Shown: piece after piece, positions 20,711 to 32,443 of the stretch
Layout: each line of letters begins with the position of its first letter
Numbering within the stretch: the first letter of the stretch is position 1
NCBI RefSeq assembly: GCF_038502225.1
Contig: NW_027195397.1
Location: 124,001-188,000 of the forward strand
Length of the DNA stretch: 64,000 bases
Direction of reading: 5' to 3'
Origin: Cherax quadricarinatus
Lineage: Eukaryota > Arthropoda > Malacostraca > Decapoda > Parastacidae
Made by a program: the position numbers and the translations under genes
The notes under the pieces: generated by a model
Told to the model about the DNA's origin: nothing
Databases searched by the model: none
What the model saw: the letters and a program-made list of their open reading frames with translations, nothing else

Positions 20711-22722
20711 CCTGGAGATTACCTGGAGAGAGTTTTGGGGGTCAACGCCCCCGCGGCCCGGTCTGTGACCAGGCCTCCTGGTGGATCAGTTCCTGATCAA
20801 CCAGGCTGTTGCTGCTGGCTGCACGCAAACCAACGTACGAGCCACAGCCCGGCTGATCAAGAACTGACTTTAGGTGCTTGTCCAGTGCCAGCTTGAAGAC
20901 TGCCAGGGGTCTGTTGGTAATCCCCCTTATGTGTGCTGGGAGGCAGTTGAACAGTCTCGGGCCCCTGACACTTATTGTATGGTCTCTTAACGTGCTAGTG
21001 ACACCCCTGCTTTTCATTGGGGGGATGGTGCATCGTCTGCCAAGTCTTTTGCTTTCGTAGTGAGTGATTTTCGTGTGCAAGTTCGGTACTAGTCCCTCTA
21101 GGATTTTCCAGGTGTATATAATCATGTATCTCTCCCTCCTGCGTTCCAGGGAATACAGGTTTAGAAACCTCAAGCGCTCCCAGTAATTGAGGTGTTTTAT
21201 CTCCGTTATGCGCGCCGTGAAAGTTCTCTGTACATTTTCTAGGTCGGCAATTTCACCTGCCTTGAAAGGTGCTGTTAGAGTGCAGCAATATTCCAGCCTA
21301 GATAGAACAAGTGACCTGAAGAGTGTCATCATGGGCTTGGCCTCCCTAGTTTTGAAGGTTCTCATTATCCATCCTGTCATTTTTCTAGCAGATGCGATTG
21401 ATACAATGTTATGGTCCTTGAAGGTGAGATCCTCCGACATAATCACTCCCAGGTCTTTGATGTTGGTGTTTCGCTCTATTTTGTGGCCAGAATTTGTTTT
21501 GTACTCTGATGAAGATTTAATTTCCTCATGTTTACCATATCTGAGTAATTGAAATTTCTCATCGTTGAACTTCATATTGTTTTCTGCAGCCCACTGAAAG
21601 ATTTGGTTGATGTCCGCCTGGAGCCTTGCAGTGTCTGCAATGGAAGACACTGTCATGCAGATTCGGGTGTCATCTGCAAAGGAAGACACGGTGCTGTGGC
21701 TGACATCCTTGTCTATGTCGGATATGAGGATGAGGAACAAGATGGGAGCTAGTACTGTGCCTTGTGGAACAGAGCTTTTCACCGTAGCTGCCTCGGACTT
21801 TACTCTGTTGACGACTACTCTCTGTGTTCTGTTAGTGAGGAAATTATAGATCCATCGACCGACTTTTCCTGTTATTCCTTTAGCGCGCATTTTGTGCGCT
21901 ATTACGCCATGGTCACACTTGTCGAAGGCTTTTGCAAAGTCTGTATATATTACATCTGCATTCTTTTTGTCTTCTAGTGCATTTAGGACCTTGTCGTAGT
22001 GATCCAGTAGTTGAGACAGACAGGAGCGACCTTTTCTAAACCCATGTTGCCCTGGGTTGTGTAACTGATGGGTTTCTAGATGGGTGGTGATCTTGCTTCT
22101 TAGGACCCTTTCAATGATTTTTATGATATGGGATGTTAGTGCTATTGGTCTGTAGTTCTTTGCTGTTGCTTTACTGCCCCCTTTGTGGAGTGGGGCTATG
22201 TCTGTTGTTTTTAGTAACTGTGGGACGACCCCCGTGTCCATGCTCCCTCTCCATAGGATGGAAAAGGCTCGTGATAGGGGCTTCTTGCAGTTCTTGATGA
22301 ACACAGAGTTCCATGAGTCTGGCCCTGGGGCAGAGTGCATGGGCATGTCATTTATCGCCTGTTCGAAGTCATTTGGCGTCAGGATAACATCGGATAGGCT
22401 TGTGTTAATCAAATTTTGTGGCTCTCTCATAAAAAATTCATTTTGATCTTCGACTCTCAGTCTGGTTAGCGGCTTGCTAAAAACTGAGTCATATTGGGAC
22501 TTGAGTAGCTCACTCATTTCCTTGCTGTCATCTGTGTAGGACCCATCTTGTTTAAGTAGGGGCCCAATACTGGACGTTGTTCTCGATTTTGATTTGGCAT
22601 AGGAGAAAAAATACTTTGGGTTTCTTTCGATTTCATTTATGGCTTTTAGTTCTTCCCGCGATTCCTGACTCCTAAAGGATTCTTTTAGCTTAAGTTCGAT
22701 GCTTGCTATTTCTCTGACCAAT
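20711..22722 (-). mobile_element. LINE-3 copy b, 5'-truncated, nested in the CR1-like LINE
   Basis: Minus-strand copy spanning RT to 3' end. The terminus carries two CCAGGTAAT repeats. One continuous 659-residue frame (20742-22721) is open, so this is an undamaged though truncated copy. The 5' end at about 22722 falls in the endonuclease-RT linker, close to the truncation point of copy a. Confidence 0.9.
20742..22721 (-). CDS. LINE-3 RT region, open but truncated
   Basis: Contains the same motif series as copy a (APGPDSW, QHGFRKGRSC, YTDFAKAFDKCDHG, SVPQGTVLAP, SSFADD, and a C-terminal block with LERRRERYMIIYTWKILEGL). At the position of the copy a nonsense codon it has GAA. The endonuclease is missing, so no active element can come from this copy. 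Expression is not implied. Confidence 0.75.
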   Translation of the reverse strand: MVREIASIELKLKESFRSQESREELKAINEIERNPKYFFSYAKSKSRTTSSIGPLLKQDGSYTDDSKEMSELLKSQYDSVFSKPLTRLRVEDQNEFFMREPQNLINTSLSDVILTPNDFEQAINDMPMHSAPGPDSWNSVFIKNCKKPLSRAFSILWRGSMDTGVVPQLLKTTDIAPLHKGGSKATAKNYRPIALTSHIIKIIERVLRSKITTHLETHQLHNPGQHGFRKGRSCLSQLLDHYDKVLNALEDKKNADVIYTDFAKAFDKCDHGVIAHKMRAKGITGKVGRWIYNFLTNRTQRVVVNRVKSEAATVKSSVPQGTVLAPILFLILISDIDKDVSHSTVSSFADDTRICMTVSSIADTARLQADINQIFQWAAENNMKFNDEKFQLLRYGKHEEIKSSSEYKTNSGHKIERNTNIKDLGVIMSEDLTFKDHNIVSIASARKMTGWIMRTFKTREAKPMMTLFRSLVLSRLEYCCTLTAPFKAGEIADLENVQRTFTARITEIKHLNYWERLRFLNLYSLERRRERYMIIYTWKILEGLVPNLHTKITHYESKRLGRRCTIPPMKSRGVTSTLRDHTISVRGPRLFNCLPAHIRGITNRPLAVFKLALDKHLKSVLDQPGCGSYVGLRAASSNSLVDQELIHQEAWSQTGPRGR

Positions 22723-24524
22723 TAAAGACAAAAATAAAAAAAGGAATAAGAAAACCAAAAAGGTATTATGAAGCTAAGGTCGCAAGGGATTCAAAGACTA
22801 ACCCAAAAGGGTTCTTTCAGGTATACAGAAGTAAGATTAGGGACAAGATTGGCCCACTTAAGAGTAACTCTGGTCAGATCACTGACAGTGATAAGGATAT
22901 GTGTGAAATTCTAAATTCCTCCTTCCTCTCAGTTTTCACCCAGGAAAATTCTAGCGATATTCCTGAAATAATAGATTATGTAGAACAGAATGATAATAAA
23001 CTATGTACGACTGCGGTAACTAGTGACATGGTCCTCAGACAAATAAAGAAACTAAAACCTAACAAATCCCCAGGTCCTGATGAACTGTTTGCAAGGGTGT
23101 TAAAGGAATGTAAAGAGGAACTTAGCATACCTTTGGCTAATATTTTTAACATATCACTACAAACTGGCATAGTGCCTGATAAGTGGAAAATGGCAAATGT
23201 AATACCTATTTACAAGGCAGGTGACAGGTCCTTGGCTTCGAACTATAGACCAATAAGCCTTACTTCCATAGTGGGAAAATTTATGGAATCAATAATTGCA
23301 AAAGCAATTCGTAGCCATCTTGACAGGCACAGATTGATTAATGAATCTCGACACCGTTTTACAAAGGGGCGTTCCTGTCTTACGAATTTACTAACTTTTT
23401 TCACTAAGGTGTTTGAGGAGGTAGATCATGGTAATGAATATGATATTGTGTACATGGACTTCAGTAAGGCTTTCGATAGAGTTCCACACCAGAGACTATT
23501 GAGGAAACTTAGGGCACACGGAATAGGAGGAGAAATTTTTTCCTGGGTAGAGGCATGGCTGACAAATAGACAGCAGAGAGTTTGCATAAATGGGGAGAAA
23601 TCAGAATGGGGGCACGTCACAAGTGGTGTTCCTCAAGGGTTAGTGTTGGGCCTGTTGTTGTTTACAATTTATATAAACGACATAGATGAGGGAATAAATA
23701 GCGACATAAGCAAATTTGCTGATGACACCAAAATAGGCAGTCCAATTCATTCTAATAAGGACATTAGAGCACTCCAGGATGATTTGAATAGACTGATGCA
23801 ATGGTCGGAGAAGTGGCAGATGCAGTTTAATATTGACAAATGCAAAGTTCTAAATATTGGACAGATAAATAACCATGCCACATATAAACTAAATAATGTA
23901 GATCTTAATACTACTGATTGCGAAAAGGATTTAGGAGTTCTGGTTAGCAGTAATTTAAAACCAAGACAACAGTGCATTAGTGTTTGCAGTAAAGCTAACA
24001 GAATTCTTGGCTTTATATCTAGAAGTATAAATAATGGAAGTTCTCAGGTTGTTCTTCAACTCTATATATCCTTGGTTAGGCCTCATTTACACTATGCTGC
24101 TCAGTTCTGGTCACAGTATTACAGAATGGATATAAATGCTCTGGAAAACGTACAGAGGAGGATAACAAAGATGATCCCATGTATCAGAAATCTTCCCTAT
24201 GAGGATAGACTGAGGGCCCTGAATCTGCACTCTCTCAAAAGGCGTAGAATTAGGGGGGATATGATCGAGGTGTATAAATGGAAAACAGGAATAAATAAAG
24301 GGGATGTAAATAGCGTGCTGAAAATTTCCAGCCATGACAGGACTCGCAGCAATGGTTTCAAGTTGGAAAAATTCAGATTCAGGAAGGATATAGGAAAGCA
24401 CTGGTTTGGTAATAGAGTTGTGGATGAGTGGAACAAACTCCCGAGTACAGTTATTGAGGCTAAAACGTTGTGTAGTTTTAAAAATAGGTTAGATAAATAT
24501 ATGAGTGGGTGCGGGTGGGTGTGA
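22722..24524 (+). pseudogene. CR1-like reverse transcriptase, 3' half after nested insertion
   Basis: Open from about 22722 and clearly from 22899 to 24524 (541 residues). Motifs: NKSPGPDELFARVLKEC, YRPISLTSIVGKFMESI, RHRFTKGRSCLTNLL, YMDFSKAFDRVPHQ, GVPQGLVLGLLLF and the catalytic KFADDTK. C-terminal signature is LKRRRIRGDMIEVYKW. The residue series QGLVLGLLLF departs from the usual GSVLGPLLF, so the copy is probably inactive. The upstream half (endonuclease) is separated by the 2-kb LINE-3 insertion. Confidence 0.85.
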
Positions 24525-24700
24525 GTTGACCTGACTAGTTTGTGCTGCTGGGTCTGGTGCAGTGCTCCATCTTTGAGTGGAGATGACCAGGCTGGGTGGG
24601 TCATTGGGATAATCCGGCGGGTGGGTCATTGGTCTAATCCGGGGGGGGGGGAAACATGGACCTGCCCCGCTTGGGTCAGTAGGCCTGTTGCAGTGTTCCT

Positions 24701-25163
24701 TCATTTAAACAATTTTCGGAGGGGTTGGAGGCAGAGGCGGCTGGGAATGGTTAGTTGGTGGGTCTCGGTGGCGAAATCAAGTATTAAGGATTTTTATGTA
24801 CGTAGTGGGAGGGAATATAGGTTTCAATCTTATCTTGAGGGGCAGTTAAGAGCTTGCTACGAACGTGGGAGTGTTAGTTATCCAGTGGGAGATACTGAGG
24901 GATTAAAGGAGAGTATTAGGGATTTGCAAAATGAAAGATTTGATGGTGCGCGAGTTTTGGCAGGGCTGGAGGAGGTGTAATGGGGTGATAGGCCTTTGGC
25001 GTGTGTGTTGAGAGGACAGCGTAAGAGAAGAGCAGCTACGGAGATGATGGGATTAACTGTTCATGTGGGAATGGGAGGGTATAGGGAGGGACAGGTATTA
25101 ATGTCGACTGAGGGTATGAGTGGATATCTCCATGCATGGTTTAGATCATATGCACAACATGTG
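24701..25163 (+). mobile_element. Tx1-like LINE copy B, piece 2 of 3
   Basis: Linker between endonuclease and RT: IKDFYVRSGRE, YLEGQLRACYERG, LQNERFDGARVLAGLEEV all match copy A (IREFYVRQGRHE and so on). There is one TAA at 24978-24980. It ends at SYAQHV, exactly where the hAT target duplication AACATGTG (25156-25163) lies. Confidence 0.85.
25156..25163. repeat. hAT target-site duplication, left copy
   Basis: AACATGTG, identical to 33593-33600. Eight base pairs is the hAT hallmark. Confidence 0.85.
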
Positions 25164-25619
25164 CAGGGCCAGACTAAGAAGTCTCCGGGCCCTAGGCTAT
25201 TCAGATTGGCGGAGCCCCTTTGAGTTACGGGTAAGTGAAGCGACCCCTTCCTGCTTGGGGGTGGGGGGGGGGGTCGGTGTGAGCCTGTTTAAGGTCTAAT
25301 TAAATGCATTCTGGCTATTTAGATTAAATTTAATAGGGAAAGTACATCAAGACAACCAAAACCATTTACCAACAGCCATTATAACTATCTTGTTAAATCA
25401 TGCATTTTAAAGAGAATAAACTCAAGACAGCAAAGTATTACTAGATTAGGCTATTAAAGTAGTGACATCATGTACCTATTATATTCAGCATAACCACTAC
25501 AGCATTATTATTCCCTTTATAAATCACTGACCATTATTGTTATCATTGCATCATGCATAACACTATCAAATCATATAAACTCAAGAAAGTAAAGAATTGT
25601 TTATATTCACAGGCACTTC

Positions 25620-26985
25620 TTAAATAAACTTTTTTCTGGATTTCATATTGGCAAAATCATCAATTATATTCTGAAAATCAATATTTCTTGTTAGATCAGA
25701 CTCAATGGTCAACAAGGCTAGGTTACACAATTTGTCTTGGCTCATTGTTGAACGGAGCTGGTTTTTCACTCTTTTCAAAACAGAAAATGAACGTTCTCCT
25801 TCACAGTTAGTAGCTGGAAGTGCTAGGTAAAGGCGATACACTATGTCAACATTAGGGAAGGTTTCTGAGATACCTGCATATCTTAAATGTATCAAAGCAG
25901 CTGAGGGCGCACATTCTTCAGGTGGAGCTTTAATCTGATTCATATACCATGAAAAATGAACTATTTCTTCAACAAATGTGTCCTGAACATCTGCTGAAAG
26001 GTGTTGTTGCAACTTTGTTGCAGCTTCTCTCAATTCTGCATCTGGCATAGTAGTAATTTTGAACAGAAATCCAAACTTGTCATTGAGATTCTGGTAGATT
26101 TCTTTTCTTTTCACCAATTCTGTAATCAGTGAATCCAGAATGACGAAGTATGTAGCTGTCTTACATTTCTGCCTTGGTAGCAACACAATTTCATTGTCTG
26201 GCTCTTCAAAATTGCGTTTCCTCTTCCTTGACCGCTGATGATCAGCCCGGTAACTGTAGTCTTTCACCAGCAGTTTAGCTTTCTCTTCAAACATTTCAAA
26301 AGCTTCATCACTGCGAAGTGAGCTTACAAATTCCACTAAGCCTGCATAGAGGTTAGCACAAGTAGCCATTTCAATTTCAATTTTCTGAAGTGTCTTGTTC
26401 GTGGCATTTAACCGTTCCAGTATACAGTCCCAAAGCACACAGAGTAAGGCCAATTCAAATTCTTCCAATTTTGATGCTAAGCTGGCTGCTTCGCTTCTTG
26501 TAGTTGCTGTCTGGTCTTCATCCTCTGCTATTTGGATCAAAGCAGAACGTATATCAGCAAAGCTGTCTTTCAAAGCTTGTGTTGCATCATGCTGCGCTGA
26601 CCACCTTGTTGTTGATAATGATTTGATGACATCTCCATGAATGGTTGACTTGAGTATACTCCACCGATGCGTTGAAGCAGAGAAAAAATTAAAGAGTGCT
26701 TGTAAAAGTCCAAAAAATGAAACTGCAGCGACACAACACTCCACAGCACATGACCCAACAAGATTAAGAGAATGTGCTGAGCAGGGCACATATTCAGCAA
26801 GTGGGTTGATTTGCTTGATACGGGCTTGCAATCCATTATATTTACCCGACATGTTACTTGCATTGTCGTAGCTCTGGCCACGGCAATCCATAATAGAGAG
26901 ATCATGTTCAAGCAGAGTATCCAGTACTACATTCATCATTGTTTCTCCATCATGGCCTGAAAGAGGAATGAATTTTATAAAGTTT
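25620..26985 (-). pseudogene. hAT transposase, C-terminal part
   Basis: Continues the transposase at 31400-32443 after the LINE-5 gap. It begins near FIPLSGHDGE. It has the second catalytic-region signature SYDNASNMSGKY, PCSAHSLNLVG (CxxH), TTRWSAQHDA, then a helical insertion domain with a basic patch (RSRKRKR). The C-terminal dimerisation region reads ATNCEGERSFSVLKRVKNQL and LCNLALLTIESD. The frame is open for 439 residues to its natural stop. The catalytic core is intact in this half; the gene is broken by LINE-5. Confidence 0.9.
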
Positions 26986-27374
26986 CAATTCAATTCAATT
27001 CAAAGTTTATTCTCTATAAGGATTACAATGCTGAGTTTACAGAAATTTGGTTATTGTTTGGTTTACATGTAGTAAAATTGTGATTACAGAGTGTACCACT
27101 AGAACGCTTAGCATGGCTAGGCATTTCGGGCATACTTAGTTTTATTCTTAATTGTAAAATATTACAAATTATGAGGTAAGTTGGTATTATGGCTAAGTGA
27201 CTAAATACTAGTTTGTGAGTTTAGCAATGTGAATGCTTTTGTTTTGGCACAGTATATAGTTTCAGTATTGGAGTATCACAGGATTCATTATTTTAAGACT
27301 GAGATTAATATTTCTGTTTATGGTCAAATGAGTGAGCGAGTGTAAGTGTGAACCACCAGGTGGTATTCGTGTAG

Positions 27375-29063
27375 TTAGTTGACGGGGTGTATCAGGGAGA
27401 TAAGATGTTTTCTAATGGTAGTTTTGAAGGTGATGAATGTGTCTGCAGTTCTAGAGTTCTCAGGTAGGGTATTCCAGATTTTAGGGCCTTTGACATACAT
27501 TGAATTTTTGTAAAGGTTTAGTCGGACACGGGGAATGTCGTAGAGATGTTTGTTTCTGGTGTTATGCCTGTGGGTTCTGTCACAACTATCAAGAAAGCGT
27601 TTTAGGTCAAGGTTGATATTAGAGTTTAAGGCCCTGTAGATATAGATTGCACAGTAGTAAGTGTGGATGTACTGAACTGGGAGTAAGTTTAGATCTTTGA
27701 AGAGTGGGGGGGTGTGCTGCCAGGGATGGGATTTAGTGATTATTCTTACTGCAGCTTTTTGTTGGGTTATTATTGGCTTTAGGTGTGTTGCTGCAGTTGA
27801 TCCCCAAGCACAAATAGCATAGGTGAGGTATGGATAAATAAGTGAGTGGTATAGTGTGAGAAGGGCATTTTGCGGCACGTAGTATCGTATCTTGGAGAGG
27901 ATCCCAACCGTTTTGGATACTTTTTTGGCTATATGCTGGATATGGGTGCTGAAATTCAGGTTGTTGTCAAGGTATAAGCCTAGGAATTTTCCCCCATTAT
28001 TTCTGGTAATTAGAGTGTTGTCAATCTTAATGTTAATTTGTGCATCTCCTGCTCTGCTACCAAACATAATATAGTAAGTTTTGTCAGTGTTAAGCGTAAG
28101 TTTATTGGCTGTCATCCAAGTCGATATTTTAATCAGCTCCTCATTCACAATGGTGTTGAGGGTGGCAAGATTAGGGTGAGAGATGACATAAGTCGTGTCA
28201 TCAGCAAAGAGAATGGGTTTCAGGTGTTGGGATACGTTTGGAAGGTCATTGATGTATATGAGGAAGAGCAGGGGACCAAGGACACTTCCCTGCGGAACTC
28301 CAGTATCAAGTGGCCGTGTTGCTGATGCTGTGTCTTTAATGGTGACGTACTGATACCTATTAGTAATGTAAGATTTGAAATAAGCAAGCGCATGGCCTCT
28401 TATACCGTAGTGGTCAAGTTTGTGGAGTAGGATTTGGTGGTTTACTGTGTCAAAAGCTTTTCTTAGGTCAATAAAATTTCCTAGTGGATATTCCTTATTT
28501 TCCAATGCTGTGTAAAGCAGATCTAGCATTTTTATGATTGCATCATTAGTGCTTTTATTTTTCCTGAATCCAAACTGGCAGGGGTTGAGTATGTTTTGAG
28601 CCGTTATAAATGAATACAGTCTCCTGTGCACGAGTTTCTCAAAGATCTTGGATAGCAATGGTAAGTTAGATATTGGCCTATAGTTGTTTAAGTCTGTAGG
28701 GTCACCACCTTTATGTATTGGTGTAACCCTTGCCATCTTGAGTAGTTTTGGGAAGGTGCTAGTCTCTATTGACTTGTTAAAAAGTAATGAAATAGCATGT
28801 GAAAGGACATGGGCCGCTCGCTTGTACAGTAATGGTGGGACATGAGACAGATTCCCCGAGTTATTTTTAAGTGACTTTATGATCTCAATGACTCCCGTGG
28901 GCTCAGTTGGTGCAAGAAAGAAGGAATTTGGGAAAATCCCATCTAGGTAGTCCCCGACATTGGCATTGTTATATGGGATTTTATTGGCGAGATTAGATCC
29001 TATGGTTGAGAAGAAGTCGTTTATCTTGTTAGCTGTGTCAGTCGGATGTAGTGGTGTTTCATT
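27375..29063 (-). pseudogene. LINE-5 reverse transcriptase half of ORF2
   Basis: Open throughout. It contains NNYRPISNLPLLSKIFEKL, QFGFRKNKSTNDAI, IDLRKAFDTVNH, GVPQGSVLGPLLFL, and the catalytic ILFADDTT. The C-terminal domain has HRHNTRNKHLYDIPR and KIWNTLP. It would join the endonuclease half through GNETPLHP at about 29063 if the 234-bp LINE-3 fragment were absent; that insertion is the only obvious break. Confidence 0.85.
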
Positions 29064-29297
29064 ACCTGGAGTTTACCTGGAGAGAGTTCCGGGGGTCAAC
29101 GCCCCCGCGGCCCGGTCTGTGACCAGGCCTCCTGGTGGATCAGAGCCTGATCAACCAGGCTGTTGCTGCTGGCTGCACGCAAACCAACATACGAGCCACA
29201 GCCCGGCTGATCCGGAACTGACTTTAGGTGCTTGTCCAGTGCCAGCTTGAAGACTGCCAGGGGTCTGTTGGTAATCAGACCCCTGGCAGTCTTCAAG
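29064..29297 (-). mobile_element. LINE-3 copy d, short 3' fragment with inverted 5' end
   Basis: Contains the last about 210 bp of LINE-3, including both 3' hairpins and the CCAGGTAA tail. Its upstream end has a 21-bp inverted repeat: 29246-29266 and 29277-29297 are reverse complements around a 10-bp spacer, so the 5' end folds back on itself. Confidence 0.85.
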
Positions 29298-30564
29298 GTT
29301 TAGTTAGGACAATATTCTTGTTTTTTTTCAGTTTGTGGGTCCCTAGAATCTGAGAGAGTGTTTTCCAGGTCTTTTTTATATCTCCTCTAGTGTCTGTGAA
29401 TCTACTGGAGTAGTATAGTTGTTTGGCTTTTTTTATTACTTTGGTGAGAGCTGATGAATAGTGTTTAAGAGTATCTTTGTGTATTAAGCCCTGTCTATAT
29501 TGCTTTTCATATTGGTGTTTCTTGTCAATGGATTTCAGAATGGTGCTGGTTAGCCATGGGCAACCAAGCCGTTTGTTTGTGATCTGTTTTGTTTTTATAG
29601 GACAATGTTTGTTGTATAGTCTAAGTAATTTGTTAAGAAAGATGTCTGTCCAGTCATCAATACCATTGGCCTTGGAGAATTCTGTAGGCCAATCAACGGT
29701 CTCTAGGTCAGCTGTGAACTTCCTTACTGAGGCCTCGTCATGGAGTCTAAAAGAGACTTTGTTGTATTCAAGTGGTGGTTTACTAATGTTTGTCAGGAGG
29801 AAGTTAGGGTAGTGGTCTGTAGTGCTATCTGTGATTATCCCTGATTTAAGGGGGGCTAGTATATTGGTCCATATGTGGTCTATTATGGTTGCACTTGTCT
29901 CAGTGAGCCTGGTTGGTTTAGTTATTGTTGGTATGAGAAGTGTGTTGTTCATATTGTTGATGAAATCAGTTACAGGCTGATCATCTAGTAAGCCAAGGTT
30001 GATGTTGAAGTCTCCAGCTAAGAGAAGGTGGTGCTTATTCATTTGTCTGTTTGTTATTAGTGACTTTAATTTCTCACTGAAATTTGGGATGTTTGTGTGA
30101 GGTATCCGGTAAATGGCACCGATTGTTATAGGCGTCTTTAGGTTTTTTACAGTAAAATTAGCAAAAATGTATTCCCCATATTCATCACTAAAGCAAGTGG
30201 TGCTAAGACAAGATAATTGGTTAGAGTAATAGATTGCAATACCACCCCCAACTTGGTTTGTTCTGCAGTTGTGAATTGCTGTGTATCCTGGTAGAGGGTA
30301 GATATCTATTGTGTCCTGCTTAAGCCAGGTCTCAGTAAGAATAATGCAGGAGAAGGGTGTCTTTAGTGATTCAAGGAGTGCTAGGAGGTCATCATAGTGT
30401 TTGCTTAAGGACCTGATGTTGTAGTTAAGTACTGATAGACTTTTAGCATTGTTTAGGATAGTGGTGGCTTGTGATGCTGTGTAATAAAGGCAGTTACTTT
30501 CCAATAGGTTTTGATTGGGTGTCAGATTGTGGAGGTTTAGATCAGGGTCAACGTGATCAATCAT
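29293..30564 (-). pseudogene. LINE-5 endonuclease half of ORF2
   Basis: Open 423-residue frame from an ATG. It reads LNYNIRSLSKHYDDLLAL, ILTETWLKQD, GGGIAIYYS, LLAGDFNINLG and TTDHYPNF, the ordered signatures of an apurinic-type endonuclease. A basic linker follows (KKAKQLYYSSR). It ends at LTKP, where the LINE-3 fragment interrupts. Together with 27375-29063 it makes an ORF2 of normal size. Confidence 0.88.
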
Positions 30565-30699
30565 CTTCTAGGTTTAGAATTATGGTTATTTATATCCTGA
30601 GTTGTGTGTTGAGTTCTACTACTGATATCTGTAGTGGTTGGAAGTTTGGACAAGTATATAGCTAGAGTATTTTGGTCATGTAGGGTATAGTCACTAGTA

Positions 30700-31270
30700 C
30701 ACATAATGAAGTTGATGTTGTCTGTGTGTTGTGCTGGAATGAACTAAAGTACAACTAGGTATAAACTAGTAATATAAAAATACAAATTAAAAATAGAACA
30801 AGGTAATTGCACTATGGTCTAATATAGTGAATTTGGTATTGACTATGTCTTGAGGTAGAATGAGCTATGGTACAACTGAATTTAATCTAATAATATAAAA
30901 ATACAAATTAAAAGTAGCACCAGTCTCTCACTAGTAATTGCACTATGGTCTAATATAGTGAATTTGGTATTGACTATGTATTGAGCTAGAAAGAGCTATA
31001 GTACAACAACTTTAGTCTAATAATATAAAAATACAAATTACAAATAGCACCAGTCTCTCACTAGTAATTGCACTATGGTCTAGTATAGTGAATTTGGCAT
31101 TGATTATGTACTGAGCTAGAATGAGCTAGAGTAAAACTGTGATTAATCTAATAATATAATAAAGGAACAAGACTCTCAATTGTAATTGCACTAAGGTCTT
31201 ATATAAGTTGTTTACAAGAATTAGAGTATAATTAGATTTAAATTGACAGGATAAAATACACAAATTAAGG
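30700..31270. repeat. LINE-5 5' UTR tandem monomers, about 4-5 copies of 115-120 bp
   Basis: Repeated series TAATATAAAAATACAAATTA, CACCAGTCTCTCACTAGTAA, TTGCACTATGGTCTAATATA and GAATTTGGTATTGACTATG recurs roughly every 120 bp upstream of the minus-strand LINE-5 ORF. Tandem 5' monomers act as promoters in some LINEs; that role here is an inference. Confidence 0.7.
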
Positions 31271-31399
31271 TAGCAAGATAATAATAAAAAAAAGAATTGA
31301 TAAAAATAAAAATGGCAATGACTTGGTTATAATATGCTAGTAAGATGGTAGACAGGATGATATAAAAGTTGTAGTTGAAAATACTAGGTTAAAAAAGTA

Positions 31400-32443
31400 T
31401 GAAATATCTGGTGTTGAATCTACACTTATTGCAAAGTATTTTGCAGTTTTCACAGCTGCTATGATGTTATTGAGGACCTTCTTAGTCATTAGTTCAATAA
31501 ATTCATTGCATATAGTAGATGACATGTAAGATACAGTGCCTCTTCCTGCATTCCCAAGGCGTGACACATGATTTGCTAAGAATGGATCGAATTGTGCTAA
31601 CAGTTCTATGATCCCTAGGAAATTGCCATTGTTTTCCGACCCAAAAACCTCATTTTCTCCACGGAAAGCAAGTCCTCTTAGAGCTAAGAATTTTACAACA
31701 GCAACAACTCTTTCTAGAACTTTTCTCCAATAAGTGCACTCTTTTTCAGTTTGATTTTCCAAATGAGAATCCAATAAGCCTTTTTTCTGTGCACGAAATA
31801 CACTGGCTAAAATGCAGCTCCTGTGAGTGGTGCTGTTTTCATGTTCCTCGAAACACTTGGAATTTTTCCAGTCATTGAACCCCTGTGTGAAGGTATTTTC
31901 TTTGGTAGAAAATAGCTTGCATGCTGAACAGTACACTTTTCCTGAGCTGTCAGAGTATACCATCCATGATCTTTTCACAGTTTCTGAATTTGCAAGCTTC
32001 CTATAAAACATAGATAACTTTAAACAACGACGACTTCCATCATCATAAATCCTTGCTGATTTCCTAAAGTCAATGTTCAGAGTTTGACTGAAGTTTTCTG
32101 CAATGAAAGCATTACGTAGAGAATCTGGGATTACATTTGGCCATGAGGCAGGATCTTTTAAGACAAATCCTGTGGATGAAATGTCCGTTGAGACATTGAG
32201 AGGAGACACAAAAGAAGTAGATGCTGGCTGAGAAATAATGGAGGGAGGGCTTCCTGTATGATCTGACGTATCTGCAGATTCAACTGTACTGGTAACATCA
32301 GAAACTGTTTTCGTGAGCATGTCTGTGATATTTCTGCAGCTTCCTACATCTTTCTTTTTCTGTTCTTCTTCTTGAATTTTCTTCTTTCTTTTCTGTGACC
32401 CACTCGCATAAGAACGTCCAACATCACGTTCACGAGATGCCAT
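31400..32443 (-). pseudogene. hAT transposase, N-terminal part
   Basis: Starts with MASRERDVGRSYASGSQKRK and a basic, K/E-rich segment. A TTF-type zinc finger follows (CSACKLFS..., H...H...C spacing), reading YSDSSGKVYCSACK and HENSTTHRSC. Then comes a conserved block RGLAFRGENE and the first catalytic-region signature YFAISVDSTPDIS near the end, where LINE-5 is inserted; the frame runs a further 20 residues into the insertion. The class matches TTF-zinc-finger, ZMYM-like hAT proteins. Confidence 0.88.

Larger units (their letters stand above)
19602..24700 (+). mobile_element. CR1-like LINE inserted in Tx1-like copy B
   Basis: Plus-strand LINE with endonuclease (about 19725-20710) and RT (22722-24524). 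The 3' end has CAGTAGGCCTGTTGCAGTG near 24680. Beyond it Tx1-like coding resumes, which places the insertion boundaries within a few tens of bases. It is interrupted by LINE-3 copy b at 20711-22722. A target duplication was not clear. Confidence 0.8.
26986..31395 (-). mobile_element. LINE-5, near full length, nested in the hAT
   Basis: Minus-strand CR1/L2-like LINE. The 3' tail is AATTC repeats (about 26986-27002). RT, endonuclease and a 5' UTR with tandem monomers follow in order. A LINE-3 fragment (29064-29297) is inserted between endonuclease and RT. Boundaries come from where transposase coding similarity stops and resumes. Confidence 0.85.

Noticed and set aside
20700..22735. Target-site duplication for LINE-3 copy b (GTTAAGAAATCA and AATTAAAGACAA)
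   Set aside because: Only a loose match; not enough to call.
19602..24700. Target-site duplication for the CR1-like LINE
   Set aside because: Candidate short matches around the boundaries (TTGCAG, CAACA) were not extended enough to be distinguished from chance.
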